A stretch of 23,297 bases of DNA from Saccoglossus kowalevskii. Its lineage: Eukaryota > Hemichordata > Enteropneusta > Harrimaniidae. A program made the translations under genes and the position numbers. The DNA is taken from NCBI RefSeq assembly GCF_000003605.2, contig NW_003142806.1, positions 262,600-285,896 on the forward strand, read 5' to 3'. This document shows, one piece after another, positions 1 to 23,232 of this stretch. The notes under the pieces are model-generated. The model saw only the letters and a program-made list of their open reading frames with translations. It made no database searches and was not told the origin of the DNA. Within the stretch, counting starts at the first letter, position 1. Every line of letters starts with the position of its first letter.

Positions 1-420
1 ATATCTCATTAAAACTGGTGTAGAATGTGTTGTATGCCAGGTTAACACCCTGTTGTCTGTAGACCCTGTCCCAAGATTGAATAGACAAATCGTTTTTAAA
101 GTTGTTTGACTTATAGTTTTTAAATTCTCTGTATTATTTTTTTTGTACTGTGTGACTTATTAACAGAAAGTACATTTTCAAAAAATAGCATATATTGGGA
201 AGTGGTCAGTTACATCAGTTGTAATGGTACCAACATGTGTGCAACATGTATTAATATTGGAATATATGTGGTCAATAATAGTACTGCTGGTACTAGTAAC
301 ACGAGTTGGAACACTAATAAGTTGGTATAAATTAAAACTTTCGAGAGTTGCTAAGAAATTATCCGAATGGATGTTATTTTTTGAGACATCAATGTTGAGA
401 TCACCTGAACAAATTATCTT
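1..420 (-). mobile_element. Decayed non-LTR retrotransposon fragment (APE-type endonuclease domain)
   Basis: Reading the minus strand from about 420 downwards gives an apurinic-endonuclease C-terminal region: CSGDLNIDV (GDxNID motif, about 388-408), LYQLISVPTRVTSTSSTIID, HIYSN and finally TDHFPIYAIF (the SDH-type motif, near 198-209). After a stop and a frame change near 160-180 the linker typical of these ORFs continues to the window edge (REFKNYKSNNFKNDL, then VNLAYNTFYTSFNE). The coding frame is broken and the element is cut by the window. It sits antisense in intron 1 of copy A. The matching place in copy B lacks it, so the insertion is private to copy A or was lost from B. Confidence 0.8.
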
Positions 421-890
421 GTTTTTACTACAAATCTGAAAATATACACACATTTAATGTCACAGACCTTCACAGGAACACATAAAGTCTAACAATTCTG
501 TCTACAATTATATCTTTATTTATGAGTTTCGCTTAAATGTAGATTTTGCATTTAATTCCACTTTACAATTTTAACATTTCATTATGTATATATGTGTGTG
601 TTTTTTTCGTAGATTTGCGAAGTATGATTGCACACTTAAGGAAACGATGAGTATTGCAAGTGAATTAAAACGAGATGTTGTATAAACAACGACACCAAAG
701 CTATTTGATTAAACATGTGAAAATAAACAGGATTTCAAATTTATGTCTCTACAATGTAAAATATAATATAACCATGCAGTAATTTTCATTTGTTTTTCCA
801 CAAGAGTTTAAACATATGAAAGTTGCTAAATAATTTTATATTTTATGGTAACTCGTGACATTTCGTAAATAAATATATCTTTCTGTATAG

Positions 891-4706
<3,816 letters not shown>

Positions 4707-4790
4707 GTACGTATGACATCAAATATAGACTAGCATGTGTTCACATATTATTAGCTTGATTTCTGATTATATGAATTATATCTATTACAG
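4707..4790 (+). other. Probable 3'-UTR intron of copy A
   Basis: The stop codon TAG at 4704-4706 is followed at once by GTACGT, a good donor. A pyrimidine-containing TCTATTACAG acceptor ends at 4790, so 84 bp can be removed as a GT..AG intron. The downstream sequence would be 3' UTR. With the junction immediately after the stop, nonsense-mediated decay would not be expected. No transcript evidence is available here. Confidence 0.5.
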
Positions 4791-5060
4791 AGTAAGCTGT
4801 TGTGGCGAATTAGTTATGACATACAGCATTGAAATGAAGTCGTATCATGAACAAATAACGACCAATTGAAGCTGAGAATTAAATGTAATTTTACAATTAA
4901 AAAGAGATATTGATACATCTTGGGGAAACTTTATAATGTGATTCCTTCGTATTACATCTTGAGTCTTCCTGTTACTAGTCTTCGTATTACTAGTCGTGGA
5001 ACAACTTCATTATGTCCCTAGAATTTCAAAGTTGTTCCTGAGAAAACTTTATAATAAATA
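4791..5060 (+). other. Probable 3' UTR of copy A
   Basis: Non-coding sequence after the stop. ATTAAA-like signals lie near 4879 and 4897, and an AATAAA lies at 5053-5058. The transcript probably ends at one of these. Which one is used cannot be told from sequence. Confidence 0.3.
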
Positions 5061-5148
5061 CTGTTGCGTGATCAACGTATAATACATGTTGTTTCAGGGA
5101 CTAATTAAGTTTTCGTATTACACTTACTAACGCAAAGTTGTCCCAAGA
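4919..5148. repeat. Possible inverted-repeat (MITE-like) element downstream of copy A
   Basis: Outer arms CTTGGGGAAACTTT (4919-4932) and, inverted, AAAGTTGTCCCAAG (about 5135-5148) match at 12 of 14 positions. A second, nested pair is GGAACAACTT (about 4998) and AAGTTGTTCC (about 5030). GTATTAC is also repeated several times inside. I could not see a convincing target-site duplication, so this may only be a palindromic intergenic segment. Confidence 0.35.
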
Positions 5149-6639
5149 CAACATTCCAATAGCTCGTCGATCCTGCAATTGTTAGTTCGAATCAAGGGTG
5201 CTGTGCTCAAAACAAATGTCACATATTTAAACAGTGACGTGTGCACTTTACTTTTGATCATGTGACAACAAGAATTGTCTGCAAAAAATCTGTCCTTTCG
5301 TAGTAAATTAATATTGTTGAGAATACGTAAACGAATATTGTCTGAAACGAAGTAATGTAAATGGCGGTGGTCGTCGCGTCGCGCATGTGCGACATTTGTG
5401 CTGATAAACACTGATTTTCCCACAATCCAATGCGCTCTACTAATGGAATACATCACAGACACGACTTTTTACCTGGGCGCCACTCGCACTAATTACCGCC
5501 GATAAATCTTTAGATACATTACAATCACAAAAGAAATTTCCTAATTAACGCTTAGTCAGTTTGTACTCGATGATCTGCGCAATAGTCAAAGTTGCCATTA
5601 TTATTTATATGAAACTCATATTTCGCGTACCACTCTTTATTCATCAACTGTTAATCAGTCGCCCAACATCTCAACAACTCTTCTATCTACTCCGACCGAA
5701 TCACTATACACTCAATAAGACATATTTGTTCTATTAGTTCTATTGGTGTAAAAATACCCTCGTTCACATGTAACAAATACGTCGTTGTCTGCGTCACATA
5801 AGCCGGTGTTTAACACTTCCATTAAGGCTATCGATCAGATAGATTACTAACAAAATGTCATAATTTATTGGAGCGAATAACATTATGCAGATATCCAGCC
5901 ACTAACCAAAACTTTGCATGGATAACATCAATCTGAAACCATCCCCAAACCACTCTCATGAGCAAGACCAACACTGATACAGAAAGAGCAAATTTATTTG
6001 TAGGTAATTACAAAATTAATTACATTTGTATTCATACTTTGTACTCACTGATATTCACAACATTCGAAGTGATGTGACAATGACGTTTGGGATATCGTTC
6101 TTGTTCACACATGTTTTTAAATACTGAGAATAAGGCTATAGTTTTCATGCTCCACGCGTCTCAGTTGATTCTCGTTGCCGTTGACAACACAAACATCAGA
6201 AATGGACGTATTTGTAATATTGTGCTCCCTAAAATTAAAAATGAAGTGAAGAGAATAAAGAATGTTAGATGTTCAGCATCTCCTAGTCAACGCACAGAAG
6301 GTATAAAAATGAGTATTTCTACAGTAATTACCTTGGGAAATCAAGACACCGAATGTTCAACACAATAATGACAATGACATTTGTTTTATAAACAAAATAA
6401 AGTGAAAATAACATATCAAAATGTAGATCTCCGTATTTAAGTCCCAAATGACTGGCAACTATCAACAAAACAATTCCGAAGAACAAAACAACTGTCACTA
6501 CACAAGTACACTACACGACATTGGTATATATGAAGCGTTGTGAGTGAGGTATGTTGACAAAAGTGGACAAATCATTCTCCATATATGACAAATTTATTAT
6601 AGTAAAATCAAAATCTTTTTTTCCCATATGCTCTTAGAT
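5149..6639. other. Intergenic sequence, no recognised feature
   Basis: AT-rich non-coding sequence between the 3' end of copy A and the first retroelement remnant. Open frames at 5127-5462 (-) and 6087-6368 (+) give proteins of about 111 and 93 residues that resemble no family I know and show no neighbouring exon pattern. I treat them as chance frames. Confidence 0.5.
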
Positions 6640-7141
6640 TCAACGCACGGGTCTGGGTATGAAGCAGAAGAAGCGGATTCTATACTATCCTTAATTGCAA
6701 GCTCAGATAGATATATCACTAAATTTTAAATTATTGATTGAGAATATATGACCAATATATGTGAAATTAAAGGATTTAGTATCATTGTACTTTTTTTCTC
6801 TAATTGTTGTAGAAATTAATCTTCATAATGATAAAGAATAATTCAGCCAGAAAGGGAGCACAATTTGTTCCAATTGTGATGCCAATAGTTTGGTGAAAAA
6901 CATAACCTCCTATATATTCTAGCATACTAATTTTTTTCAGTCTTGAGCTGAACAAGTAGAACCATTTTATTAAGAAATACAGATGGAAAATGTTCCCAAT
7001 GCGTGACTTCAATTTATCAATTATTGTAATGGTATACAGGGTAGAAAAATCCAAATTGCAATTGCAATAACTTTTAAGATCTTGAATGCAAGTTTTCCGA
7101 CGCAATTGTAACATCACTGAATTACTGACTGGCGACAACAA
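6640..7141 (-). pseudogene. Decayed Penelope-like reverse transcriptase fragment (element 1)
   Basis: On the minus strand the palm core of a Penelope-like RT is visible: LDFSTLYT (motif A, near 7031-7054), then GGYVFHQTIGITIGTNCAP (motif B, about 6856-6900), then in another frame SFNFTYIGHIFSINN (about 6725-6775), where the family has YIDDVLSINN, and SELAIKDSIESASSASY (about 6657-6707). The catalytic YIDD has become YIGH, and at least two frameshifts and stops lie between motifs, so the copy is dead. Only the central RT part is seen. Family placement rests on the wording of the motifs and is fairly secure at the Penelope-like level. Confidence 0.75.
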
Positions 7142-8284
7142 AAATACTACTACTGATGCGAAGCAATAGTAAAGATTTATATATTCACAGTAAGACGATG
7201 TGTCGTCGGTTATAACGCCTCACATCAAAAGATCAAATGAAGTTCATTGCCTGCGATTAGATAATCACCTGACACTTTGGTGAGATTCCAAGACAAGTTG
7301 ATAAGTTTAATTTTGTTAATATAGATTTTAGCATGTATGATTTTCCGTCGATTACTTATGGACCTGCGATCGATCTTAGTTGTTGCGTGTTTACTAACTA
7401 TTCGCCTAATTTACATTCCAAAAAATTCTCGGGCGATCGTTAACATCTAGTTTGTCTGGATTGACCCGTGACGGAATCCAACGCTGGGACCAAAACATTG
7501 CCGTCACCTGTGAGTTTTATCTCTATTTGCGGGAAAACGTAGCCAAAATGCTGTCTAAATATGTTCAATACAACCTTATAGTTGTAAAAGTGTGGCTTCG
7601 GTTTGAGGGTTTTTCGATTATATTTTACTGCTGGGGGAGATGGCTATTCACAGTTAAATGTGTCGAAATGCAGGAATCGATGAGGTGAGGGTGGATTTAC
7701 GAACATCTCACCGACTGAGGGAAGTATTGCATAAACTAACTACTAGTAAATTGTTAAAATACAAACATGAAAAACAGGTCCTTTTCAACACGTACAATTA
7801 GATATTTTTCTGAGGGGATCACTGATACAAAAATACGGTCTTGCTAAATGTCTAGCAAAATACTTATATGAATGTTTAAACCTAGGAGAACGCAAATTAA
7901 AAAAACAGCTGCCTCATAGGTATCTAAATAAGTAATCCTAACATTTGCTCTATGAATATGCATTTGTAATCCATTTTCGGGCAAGCTTTTTTCTTTCAAC
8001 CATGCTTTATTGTACTTTATTGGACTTATGTCCATATATTTATTACGTAACGCATGTATTATTCCATGTTAAAATATTTCCGGTGTGATTCCGATAGAAG
8101 TAAACACCAAAACAATATTAGAATAAAGAACTGAGTTCGAAGAAAGCATATGTCGATACAGCACTCAAATTTATCCGTAATTGGATTATTCACTAGTGTG
8201 ATGGTGCTGTTTCTGGTTCTTTGTTGAACCTTTCATCAGTCGGAACAGTACTTGACCGAATTGTTCGATTTATTTATCGAGTTA
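7142..8284. other. Intergenic sequence between two Penelope-like fragments
   Basis: No gene recognised. Short open frames at 7452-7688 (+) and 7844-8035 (-) show no family resemblance. Around 8225-8250, minus strand, a CTGATGAAAGGTTCAAC stretch resembles the CTGATGAAGG sequence often found at the 3' end of such elements, so part of this stretch may be a tail of the neighbouring element. Confidence 0.4.
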
Positions 8285-9117
8285 TTTTCAGATTTAATTG
8301 TTAATAAAATCAGTAGTATGTATGTAAGTTGCCTTTTAATGATTGGAATTAAAAAGTTATCAGTCAATTATTTTACTTTCTCTGTCGGACCAGAACAACC
8401 CTGAATATTGGTCTACCGACGAATATACTTCCCTCTGTGGTGGCATGTGTACTTTAGGCAGTAAATACCACCGCGGCGTTCTAACTTTGTAGTTAAATGG
8501 GTATGCTAATGATACGTGTCGTAATCGATTAATTCCAGGTTGTACATTTCTGTAACAAGCTCATGGACCAAATTAGTTGTAACCATGGTATCGTTACCAC
8601 AAATTTTAGTATAGTATTGCTCGTTGTTTATATAGTCATTTGTATTCATGATTGCAATGCCACGACCTTTGTCGAATGGTTTTTATTACAATTGTGTTAT
8701 CATGATGTAGTCTATTTATTGCTGCTCTTTCGGTAAAATTCATTTGTTGTTTGTTGTTTGGGGTTTGGATATTTCAACTTTGGTTGCCTCAATGCAGTTT
8801 TATGGGAGTCTGGTGGGTTCCATGTTGAATTCAGTTTGAAAGGGTGTTGTTGAGATTGTTTATTACGCTTTAAATATTCGATACGCATTCTCCTAGATAG
8901 CACAGACATGTCTCTGAGCAAAGTGTGATAGGTTGGCTTAGGTGGGGTTCGTATAAATTTGAATCCGTTGCCAAGGGCAATGACCTGTGTTAGGGTTAGA
9001 ATTTTTTGGTTTGGTTTGTGTGCCGAAGCACTTATTTATTTTAGGGTAGACGTGCGTTTCCTCCTCCCTCTGTTTTGCTAATGCAATAATTCGTTCAGTC
9101 AGTCCTTCTAGAGTCTT
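8285..9117 (-). pseudogene. Decayed Penelope-like reverse transcriptase, N-terminal half (element 2)
   Basis: Minus-strand segments in order: KTLEGLTERIIALAKQREEE (about 9060-9117), LTQVIALGNGFKFIRTPPKP (about 8930-8990), LNSTWNPPDSHKTAL, then KPFDKGRGIAIMNTNDYI (RT1, about 8630-8683), YLLPKVHMPP (about 8439-8468), GRPI and a shifted SG-x-SGPTEK segment (about 8380-8417), and IPIIKRQLTYI (about 8310-8345). These are the conserved blocks of the KGRGIAIMN-type Penelope-like RT. The blocks fall in different frames with stops, so it is a pseudogene. The catalytic palm and any GIY-YIG nuclease part are missing. It differs in family from the fragment at 6640-7141, so the two are separate insertions despite sharing a strand. 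Confidence 0.75.
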
Positions 9118-9906
9118 AGGAGCAGGGTACTAAGAATCCTTGCACCAACTTACTGGCGTGACAGCCCCTGCTCGCTCCCATGTTCTAGATGATCTTGGCT
9201 TTCATGCTTTTGTCCTGAGAAAGGTACTTGGGATATATGCTGGGGAACCTTTTGATATGAGTGCGTTTCCCTGGAAAACAGTGAGGAAAAATATAATTGC
9301 ATTAATCTGCACGGTTCATAATGTCTTTGCTAATCCTTAAGAACATCATATTGACACAAATTGTCAATAGTTTCATGAATACACACCTGTAAATTTTAAT
9401 GAAAATTTATACTGTACTTTACTCCACTAGGTTCATCTGCATTTTTTTAAGTAAAGAGTGTAATTTATAGTAGGTAAACAATACTAAGGGGGGAGGGGAC
9501 AACACGTTGAACTCTGACGGTTAGCGTCAAAGTAGGGGTGGTCAATCAGCTAGCAGTAATCGCTTATGGTCATACCACATTTCTGGGTAAGATAAACATG
9601 TATTTTAAGGAGAAGCATTATTAGTTTATATGTTATGTACCTCTTGCAAAGTGGTCAGTGCAGATTCTTTTGCTGTCACAGGCTCTCCAGTCAACAGGCC
9701 TTACATTGGCTTTCCACAGTCTGCATAAGTCTGGTTTGCTTCCCTTTGTGGAAACCTATAAGATCTTCTGACATATTGCAGTTTGTCTGTCTTTAGTATG
9801 TTGCTTCCTTTTGGCACACAGCATCCAGCACCATGATTGATTGCTTTCTGGCTATGTATTACGAACGCCATATTCGTATGAACAAAGTAACCTAATGTTG
9901 CCGGTT
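9118..9906. other. Intergenic sequence, no recognised gene
   Basis: A 66-residue frame at 9140-9340 (+) and the minus frame over 9701-9900 have no recognisable domain. The latter runs straight out of the GC/GCTC microsatellite, which argues against it being a gene. A purine-rich GGGGGGAGGGG tract lies near 9488-9498. Confidence 0.45.
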
Positions 9907-10216
9907 GCGCGCGCGCGCGCGCGCGCGCGCGCGCTTGCTTGCTCGCTCGCTCGCTCGCTCGCTCGCTCGCTCGCTCGCTCACTCACTCACTCACTCACTC
10001 ACTCACTCACTCACTCACTCACTCACTCACTCACTCACTCACTCACTCACTCACTCACTCACTCACTCACTCACTCACTCACTCACTCACTCACTCACTC
10101 ACTCACTCACTCACTCACTCACTCACTCACTCACTCACTCACTCACTCACTCACTCACTCACTCACTCACTCACTCACTCACTCACTCACTCACTCACTC
10201 ACTCACTCACTCACTC
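9907..10216. repeat. Compound microsatellite (GC)14-(GCTT)2-(GCTC)10-(ACTC)59
   Basis: Directly visible: alternating GC over 9907-9934, two GCTT units, ten GCTC units over 9941-9980, then 59 ACTC units over 9981-10216 up to the assembly gap. Neighbouring blocks differ by single-base changes in a four-base unit. Confidence 0.97.
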
Positions 10217-10662
10217 NNNNNNNNNNNNNNNNNNNNNNNNNNNNNNNNNNNNNNNNNNNNNNNNNNNNNNNNNNNNNNNNNNNNNNNNNNNNNNNNNNNN
10301 NNNNNNNNNNNNNNNNNNNNNNNNNNNNNNNNNNNNNNNNNNNNNNNNNNNNNNNNNNNNNNNNNNNNNNNNNNNNNNNNNNNNNNNNNNNNNNNNNNNN
10401 NNNNNNNNNNNNNNNNNNNNNNNNNNNNNNNNNNNNNNNNNNNNNNNNNNNNNNNNNNNNNNNNNNNNNNNNNNNNNNNNNNNNNNNNNNNNNNNNNNNN
10501 NNNNNNNNNNNNNNNNNNNNNNNNNNNNNNNNNNNNNNNNNNNNNNNNNNNNNNNNNNNNNNNNNNNNNNNNNNNNNNNNNNNNNNNNNNNNNNNNNNNN
10601 NNNNNNNNNNNNNNNNNNNNNNNNNNNNNNNNNNNNNNNNNNNNNNNNNNNNNNNNNNNNNN
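10217..10662. other. Assembly gap of 446 N
   Basis: Run of unknown bases inside the tetranucleotide array. Any protein reading across it is meaningless. Confidence 1.
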
Positions 10663-10690
10663 ACTTACTTACTTACTTACTTACTTACTT
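10663..10690. repeat. (ACTT)7 microsatellite, right flank of gap
   Basis: Seven ACTT units resume after the gap. They differ by one base from the ACTC units on the left, so the array probably continues through the gap with a change of unit. Confidence 0.95.
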
Positions 10691-10734
10691 ATGCCTATCC
10701 TCCTGGGACATAATCCACCAACATAATCCACCAC

Positions 10735-12440
10735 AATTCCGCCCCATATAGAAGTACCGGTTTTATGCTTGTGTTGAAGACCCTAATCTTTGTTCAGAGA
10801 GATGAGTTGATGAATGCCATATGTTCTTTAGCTGGTTGAAGGTTGCCCTCTCGTTGCCAATTCTGACTCGTACATCAGTGTCTGTCCCTCCTGATTTATC
10901 TATGTTACTCCCCAGGTAGGTGAAGCTCTCCACTTCTTCTAAATCTTGACCTCCCAATGTGACTTGGTTTGTGTTAGTTGCATTTATTCTAAGTACCTTT
11001 GTCTTTGTTGGGTGTATGTTAAGGCCAATTCTTGTAGAGTTGTAGTTGACTGTATCCGTCTTGTCTTGTATCTACTGTTGTGTATGGGAGAGCAGAGCGA
11101 GGTCATCTGCAAAATCCAGGTCATCCAGTTGTCCCCAGAGAGACCACTGGATACAGGAAAGGTGACAGCAAACAGCCCTGTCTGACACCAGTCCTAACCT
11201 GGAAGACATCAGTCAGCTGTCCTCCATGGACAACACGGCAGGTCATACCCTCATATGAGTTCTTGATGATGTTTGTGATTTTATCTGGTATGCCATAGTA
11301 CCTCATGAGATTTCAAAGAGTGGGCCTATCAATGCTATCAAATGCCTTCATGTAGTCCACAAAATTGATGTACAACGAGGAGTTCCACTCGAGTGATTGT
11401 TCTATAATGATGCGTAAAGTTGTTATCTGGTCCTAAAACCAGCCTGCTTGTCATGTAGGAGTGCATCCACTGCGTCCTTCATTCTACTGGGGAGAATTTG
11501 GTTAAAAACTTTCTCCGGTATGGAGAGCAGTATCATCCCCCTGTAGTTCCCACATTGACTAAGGTCACCTTTTTTGGTAGCTTTACAAGGTAGCCCTCCT
11601 TCCACTCTATCGGGGTGTTTTCCTCCTTCCAAATGTTCTGGAAAAGTGGGTAGAGGATTTCCACATTTACTGCAACATTTGCCTTTAGAACATCAGCTGG
11701 AATACCATCTGGTCCAGCAGATTTACCCATCTTCAACTGTGTGATGAATCTACGTATTTCTTCTTTTCTTCTTTTGTTAGTGGACTGCAGTCAATAGGTA
11801 GGTTGTTATCGGCTGATGGAATATCCGGTGTGTCATGCGGGCCTGGCCTATTTAGCAGCTCTTCAAAATGCTCCTTCCACCTCCCTTTTCTGACCTTCAT
11901 CATCCGTGATTGCATTTCCCTCCTTATTTTTCACTGGTCTTTCCGGTTTGCTGAACTTGCCCGATAGAGTCCTTATGATTGAATATAGTTCTCTCATATT
12001 TGCCTTGCGAGATGCTTCCTCTGCTTCATCTGCAACTGTCTCCATATAGTCTTGTTTGTCTTTCTTTATCCTCTGTTTGACAGGTTTGTTTATCTTTGTG
12101 TATTCTTGTTGAGCTTTTGACTTCTGAGACCTTGTTCTACTGTTGTTGATAGCAGCCTTTTTCTCCCTTCGTTCTTCAACCTTCTTCAAGGTTTGTTGAG
12201 ACATTCACTCCTTGTGTTTGCGTCTACTTCTTCATCCTCTATTATTAGATCATTAAGTACTTCAAACCTGTTCTGTAACTTAATGTGGAATTCCTCTAGT
12301 TTCATCGAATCCTTCAAGAGTGCGACATTATATCTTGGCATATTGCGCTTTTGTCCAGAAAGATCTCCTAAGTTTGAGTTTGACATGTGACACAAGTAGA
12401 TGGTGATCCGATGCTACATCCGCTCCTCTTCTGCTCATTG
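10735..12440 (-). mobile_element. 5'-truncated, decayed APE-type LINE (endonuclease end plus reverse transcriptase)
   Basis: The minus strand reads, in order: SRRGADVASDHHLL (C-terminal end of the endonuclease with SDHH, about 12390-12440), RYNVALLKDSMKLEEF, a lysine-rich linker (11863-12204), RPVKNKEGNAITDDEGQ, GKSAGPDGIPADVLK (about 11680-11730), KKGDLSQCGNYRGMILL (about 11525-11580), DKQAGFR, FVDYMKAFDSID (palm motif A, about 11330-11370), GVRQGCLLSP (about 11163-11193), LDFADDLALLS (motif C FADD, FADD at 11102-11113), VESFTYLGSNIDKSGG (about 10875-10935) and IKPVLLYGAEL (about 10735-10765). Both catalytic aspartate motifs survive, but at least four frameshifts break the ORF and the upstream endonuclease is missing. 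The 3' end runs into the ACTT repeat. Clade within the APE LINEs was not assigned. Confidence 0.88.
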
Positions 12441-14171
12441 GAATTGGGCTTGGAATTGTGCTGCACTTGGAATTGTGGTAAATTCGGGGAATATACTTTA
12501 AGTTTCAGCCCATATAGGATTATGTGCAATCATAATGACACCAAAACGGAACAGGAAACATCGAAGCTACTTTTGGAATTGACCTACATTTACTTCTCGT
12601 GGTATGGACGGAGCTTATTTAATTTGACTGATTATTCAAGTACAGCAAATATCAAATGTCCATTGTATCTAGATAGTCAACAGGCACGCTTATTGTTTAT
12701 GTTTATGTAATGTAAACAGTGTAAAATAAAATAAACAAGTCAAGGCAACTTGTGAGAATCCGAATTCAGGTCTACCCTGCTATATTCAATAAATATATTC
12801 ACAGACATAAACTACGTTGCATAGAGTAAATATATATATCCCGCTGTATTTTGTTCTACTGTAACTTTAAAGCTGGTTTCCAAACGATCGGATTAGCTTG
12901 AATTCTTCATTCTTCAAGATTACTTCATACCTCTGACAGGGAATTCTAACAATTGTATTAGATTACATGTACATGAATAGTCATCAACTATTATTTTGAT
13001 TGTTGATTGTCCTTGCGTCATTTAATGTATTTGCAAAATCGACAAGCGTAAATCCTCAGACCGACCAAAACTGAAAGTAAACACATACGGATCGTACCTC
13101 CTACATGTATTACCTTCCAAGCAACAGGCAACAGCAACTTGGATCGTCTACCGGGACGCACTATTTCCTCAGCTCCTGAGAGCGAGGTTATTCGTAGTTA
13201 TGTTGGCGATCGCCACTGTGTCTGCAGAAGTACCATGGGAGATTGCATGATGGGAGTGAAAAGTCTTTTGTTCAGTAAAACAATTTTAGAAAAGTGCAAA
13301 ACTAGAGTGACTGTGAAATAAAGGTTGGTTTTAAATATTAAATATCATGGAATCTGGATGTAATAATGAAAGGAAATTGAACTGGTATGAAAAGACAGTA
13401 AATATAGCCAGAATGCAAGGTCAGAATCCGGGGGTCAAAATACGTCACACTACATCCATTAAGGTGGTTGCAAAGTTTCAACAACTATGGATGCGGTAAA
13501 AGACTTGATTTGCAGTTTGCGTGAATGGCCGGGGAGAAAACATTCATGCAAATTCTACTATTTCGCAAAATTTACCCAGCCTTGCTTCTACCAGTCATTT
13601 AAGTCAACTCCCATATTATCCTTTACAGTGAAGGTTAATTCAGATATATTGTAAATTACACAGAGGTAACACTACAACACATTTACATTCCCTTGCATTA
13701 CACAACAATCTTTGTGCTGAGGCAGTGATGGTTCACTCCATCACCAGTTCTGTTGTTGTTGTTTTTTGTTATCGTGCGGGAAATGCTTAGTTTTGAACGT
13801 GACGTTGCATGTAACGTAAATTTCAATTGACCTCACTGTGATGACGCATGCGTTGTGGAATACGAAAACAAAGTCTGAAGCATGCGCACTGCGTTCACAA
13901 TATGGTAATAATCTTTAACGAGGTTATGACGTAGTCATATCTCATGAATATTATTCGAAAATGAAATTATTAATACAAAGAATTTAGTATGAAACGTCGA
14001 AATCACGATATTCGGCCTCTGTCTATTGTGGTTATTTGAAGACTGTGAAAGCTTTCTATGACACTAAACTTTTTCGTTTTACAACCAAATCTAAATGAGC
14101 TACGGCGAGCAGCAATAGGTCCCGATTGTATATAGCGTCACCAGTGTCTGTTCCCGGCTCCATGCATGCGT
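12441..14171. other. Intergenic sequence, no recognised gene
   Basis: AT-rich sequence between the LINE and the 23-bp minisatellite. Frames at 12387-12710 and 13139-13321 resemble nothing known to me. An isolated 5' exon or enhancer of copy B could lie here but shows no readable signature. Confidence 0.4.
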
Positions 14172-14598
14172 CTAGTTCGATTTTACCCTTAGATCTAGTG
14201 CCATTTGACCCCTAGGTCTAGTGCCATGTAACTCCTAGATCTAGTACTATTTTACCACTAGATCTAGTACTATTTTACCACTAGATCTAGTACTATTTTA
14301 CCACTAGATCTAGTACTATTTTACCACTAGATCTAGTACTATTTTACCACTAGATCTTGTACTATTTTACCACTAGATCTAGTACTATTTTACCACTAGA
14401 TCTAGTACTATTTTACCACTAGATCTAGTACTATTTTACCACTAGATCTAGTACTATTTTACCACTAGATCTAGTACTATTTTACCACTAGATCTAGTAC
14501 TATTTTACCACTAGATCTAGTACTATTTTACCACTAGATCTAGTACTATTTTACCACTAGATCTAGTACTATTTTACCACTAGATCTAGTACTATTTA
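14172..14598. repeat. 23-bp minisatellite upstream of copy B
   Basis: Unit CTAGATCTAGTACTATTTTACCA, nearly 16 almost perfect copies over 14235-14598, preceded by about three decayed units (14172-14234) with GTGCCAT in place of GTACTAT. One internal unit reads GATCTTG (near 14354-14360). Each unit contains the perfect palindromes CTAGATCTAG and TAGTACTA. The array ends about 213 bp before the copy B ATG. Confidence 0.95.
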
Positions 14599-14811
14599 CT
14601 CACACTAACCACTATGCCTATTTAAACACACATACATACATGGGTCTATTGAACTTTTAAGTTACGTTTTAACCTCTGTCGCGACCTTCGCCTTCAATAT
14701 ACTTTGACTCGAACTTGAACTTAATAGAAGTTAAACAGATAACAATCTATACATCTAGCACATGGACAACTTGACATAGGTACGCTTCGACCAACATAGT
14801 CTTGATATAAG
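14599..14811 (+). promoter_or_regulatory. Putative promoter / 5' UTR of copy B
   Basis: Short interval between the minisatellite and ATG 14812. A TATTTAAA sequence at 14620-14627 could act as a TATA-like element. The transcription start is not identifiable, and an upstream non-coding exon cannot be excluded. Confidence 0.25.
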
Positions 14812-23107
<8,296 letters not shown>

Positions 23108-23232
23108 GTAATACCACACACACACGGTCGGTCAAATGACATTGAATAAAAATGGATATTACATGGTATATTGCCCGCCAAGTGTGATATTTAAGCAATA
23201 ACCCCCGCCGAAGTTGGGTATACCACTTGATA

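Noticed and set aside
500..890. Search for exon 1 of copy A in the left part of the window
   Set aside because: This segment aligns with the late part of intron 1 of copy B and has no MVK..KHF-like coding; exon 1 must be further left.
5127..5462. Minus-strand 111-residue frame between the genes
   Set aside because: No recognised domain, overlaps the inverted-repeat region, no splice or neighbour context.
9841..10751. Long plus-strand frames (270-290 residues) rich in Leu-Thr-His-Ser
   Set aside because: They are translations of the GCTC/ACTC microsatellite and the N gap, not genes.
11080..11306. Plus-strand frames over the LINE
   Set aside because: Antisense shadows of the reverse transcriptase, whose motifs GVRQG and FADD are on the minus strand.
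14235..14598. Regular repeats that might suggest a CRISPR array
   Set aside because: Units are contiguous without unique spacers, and the genome is eukaryotic; it is a minisatellite.
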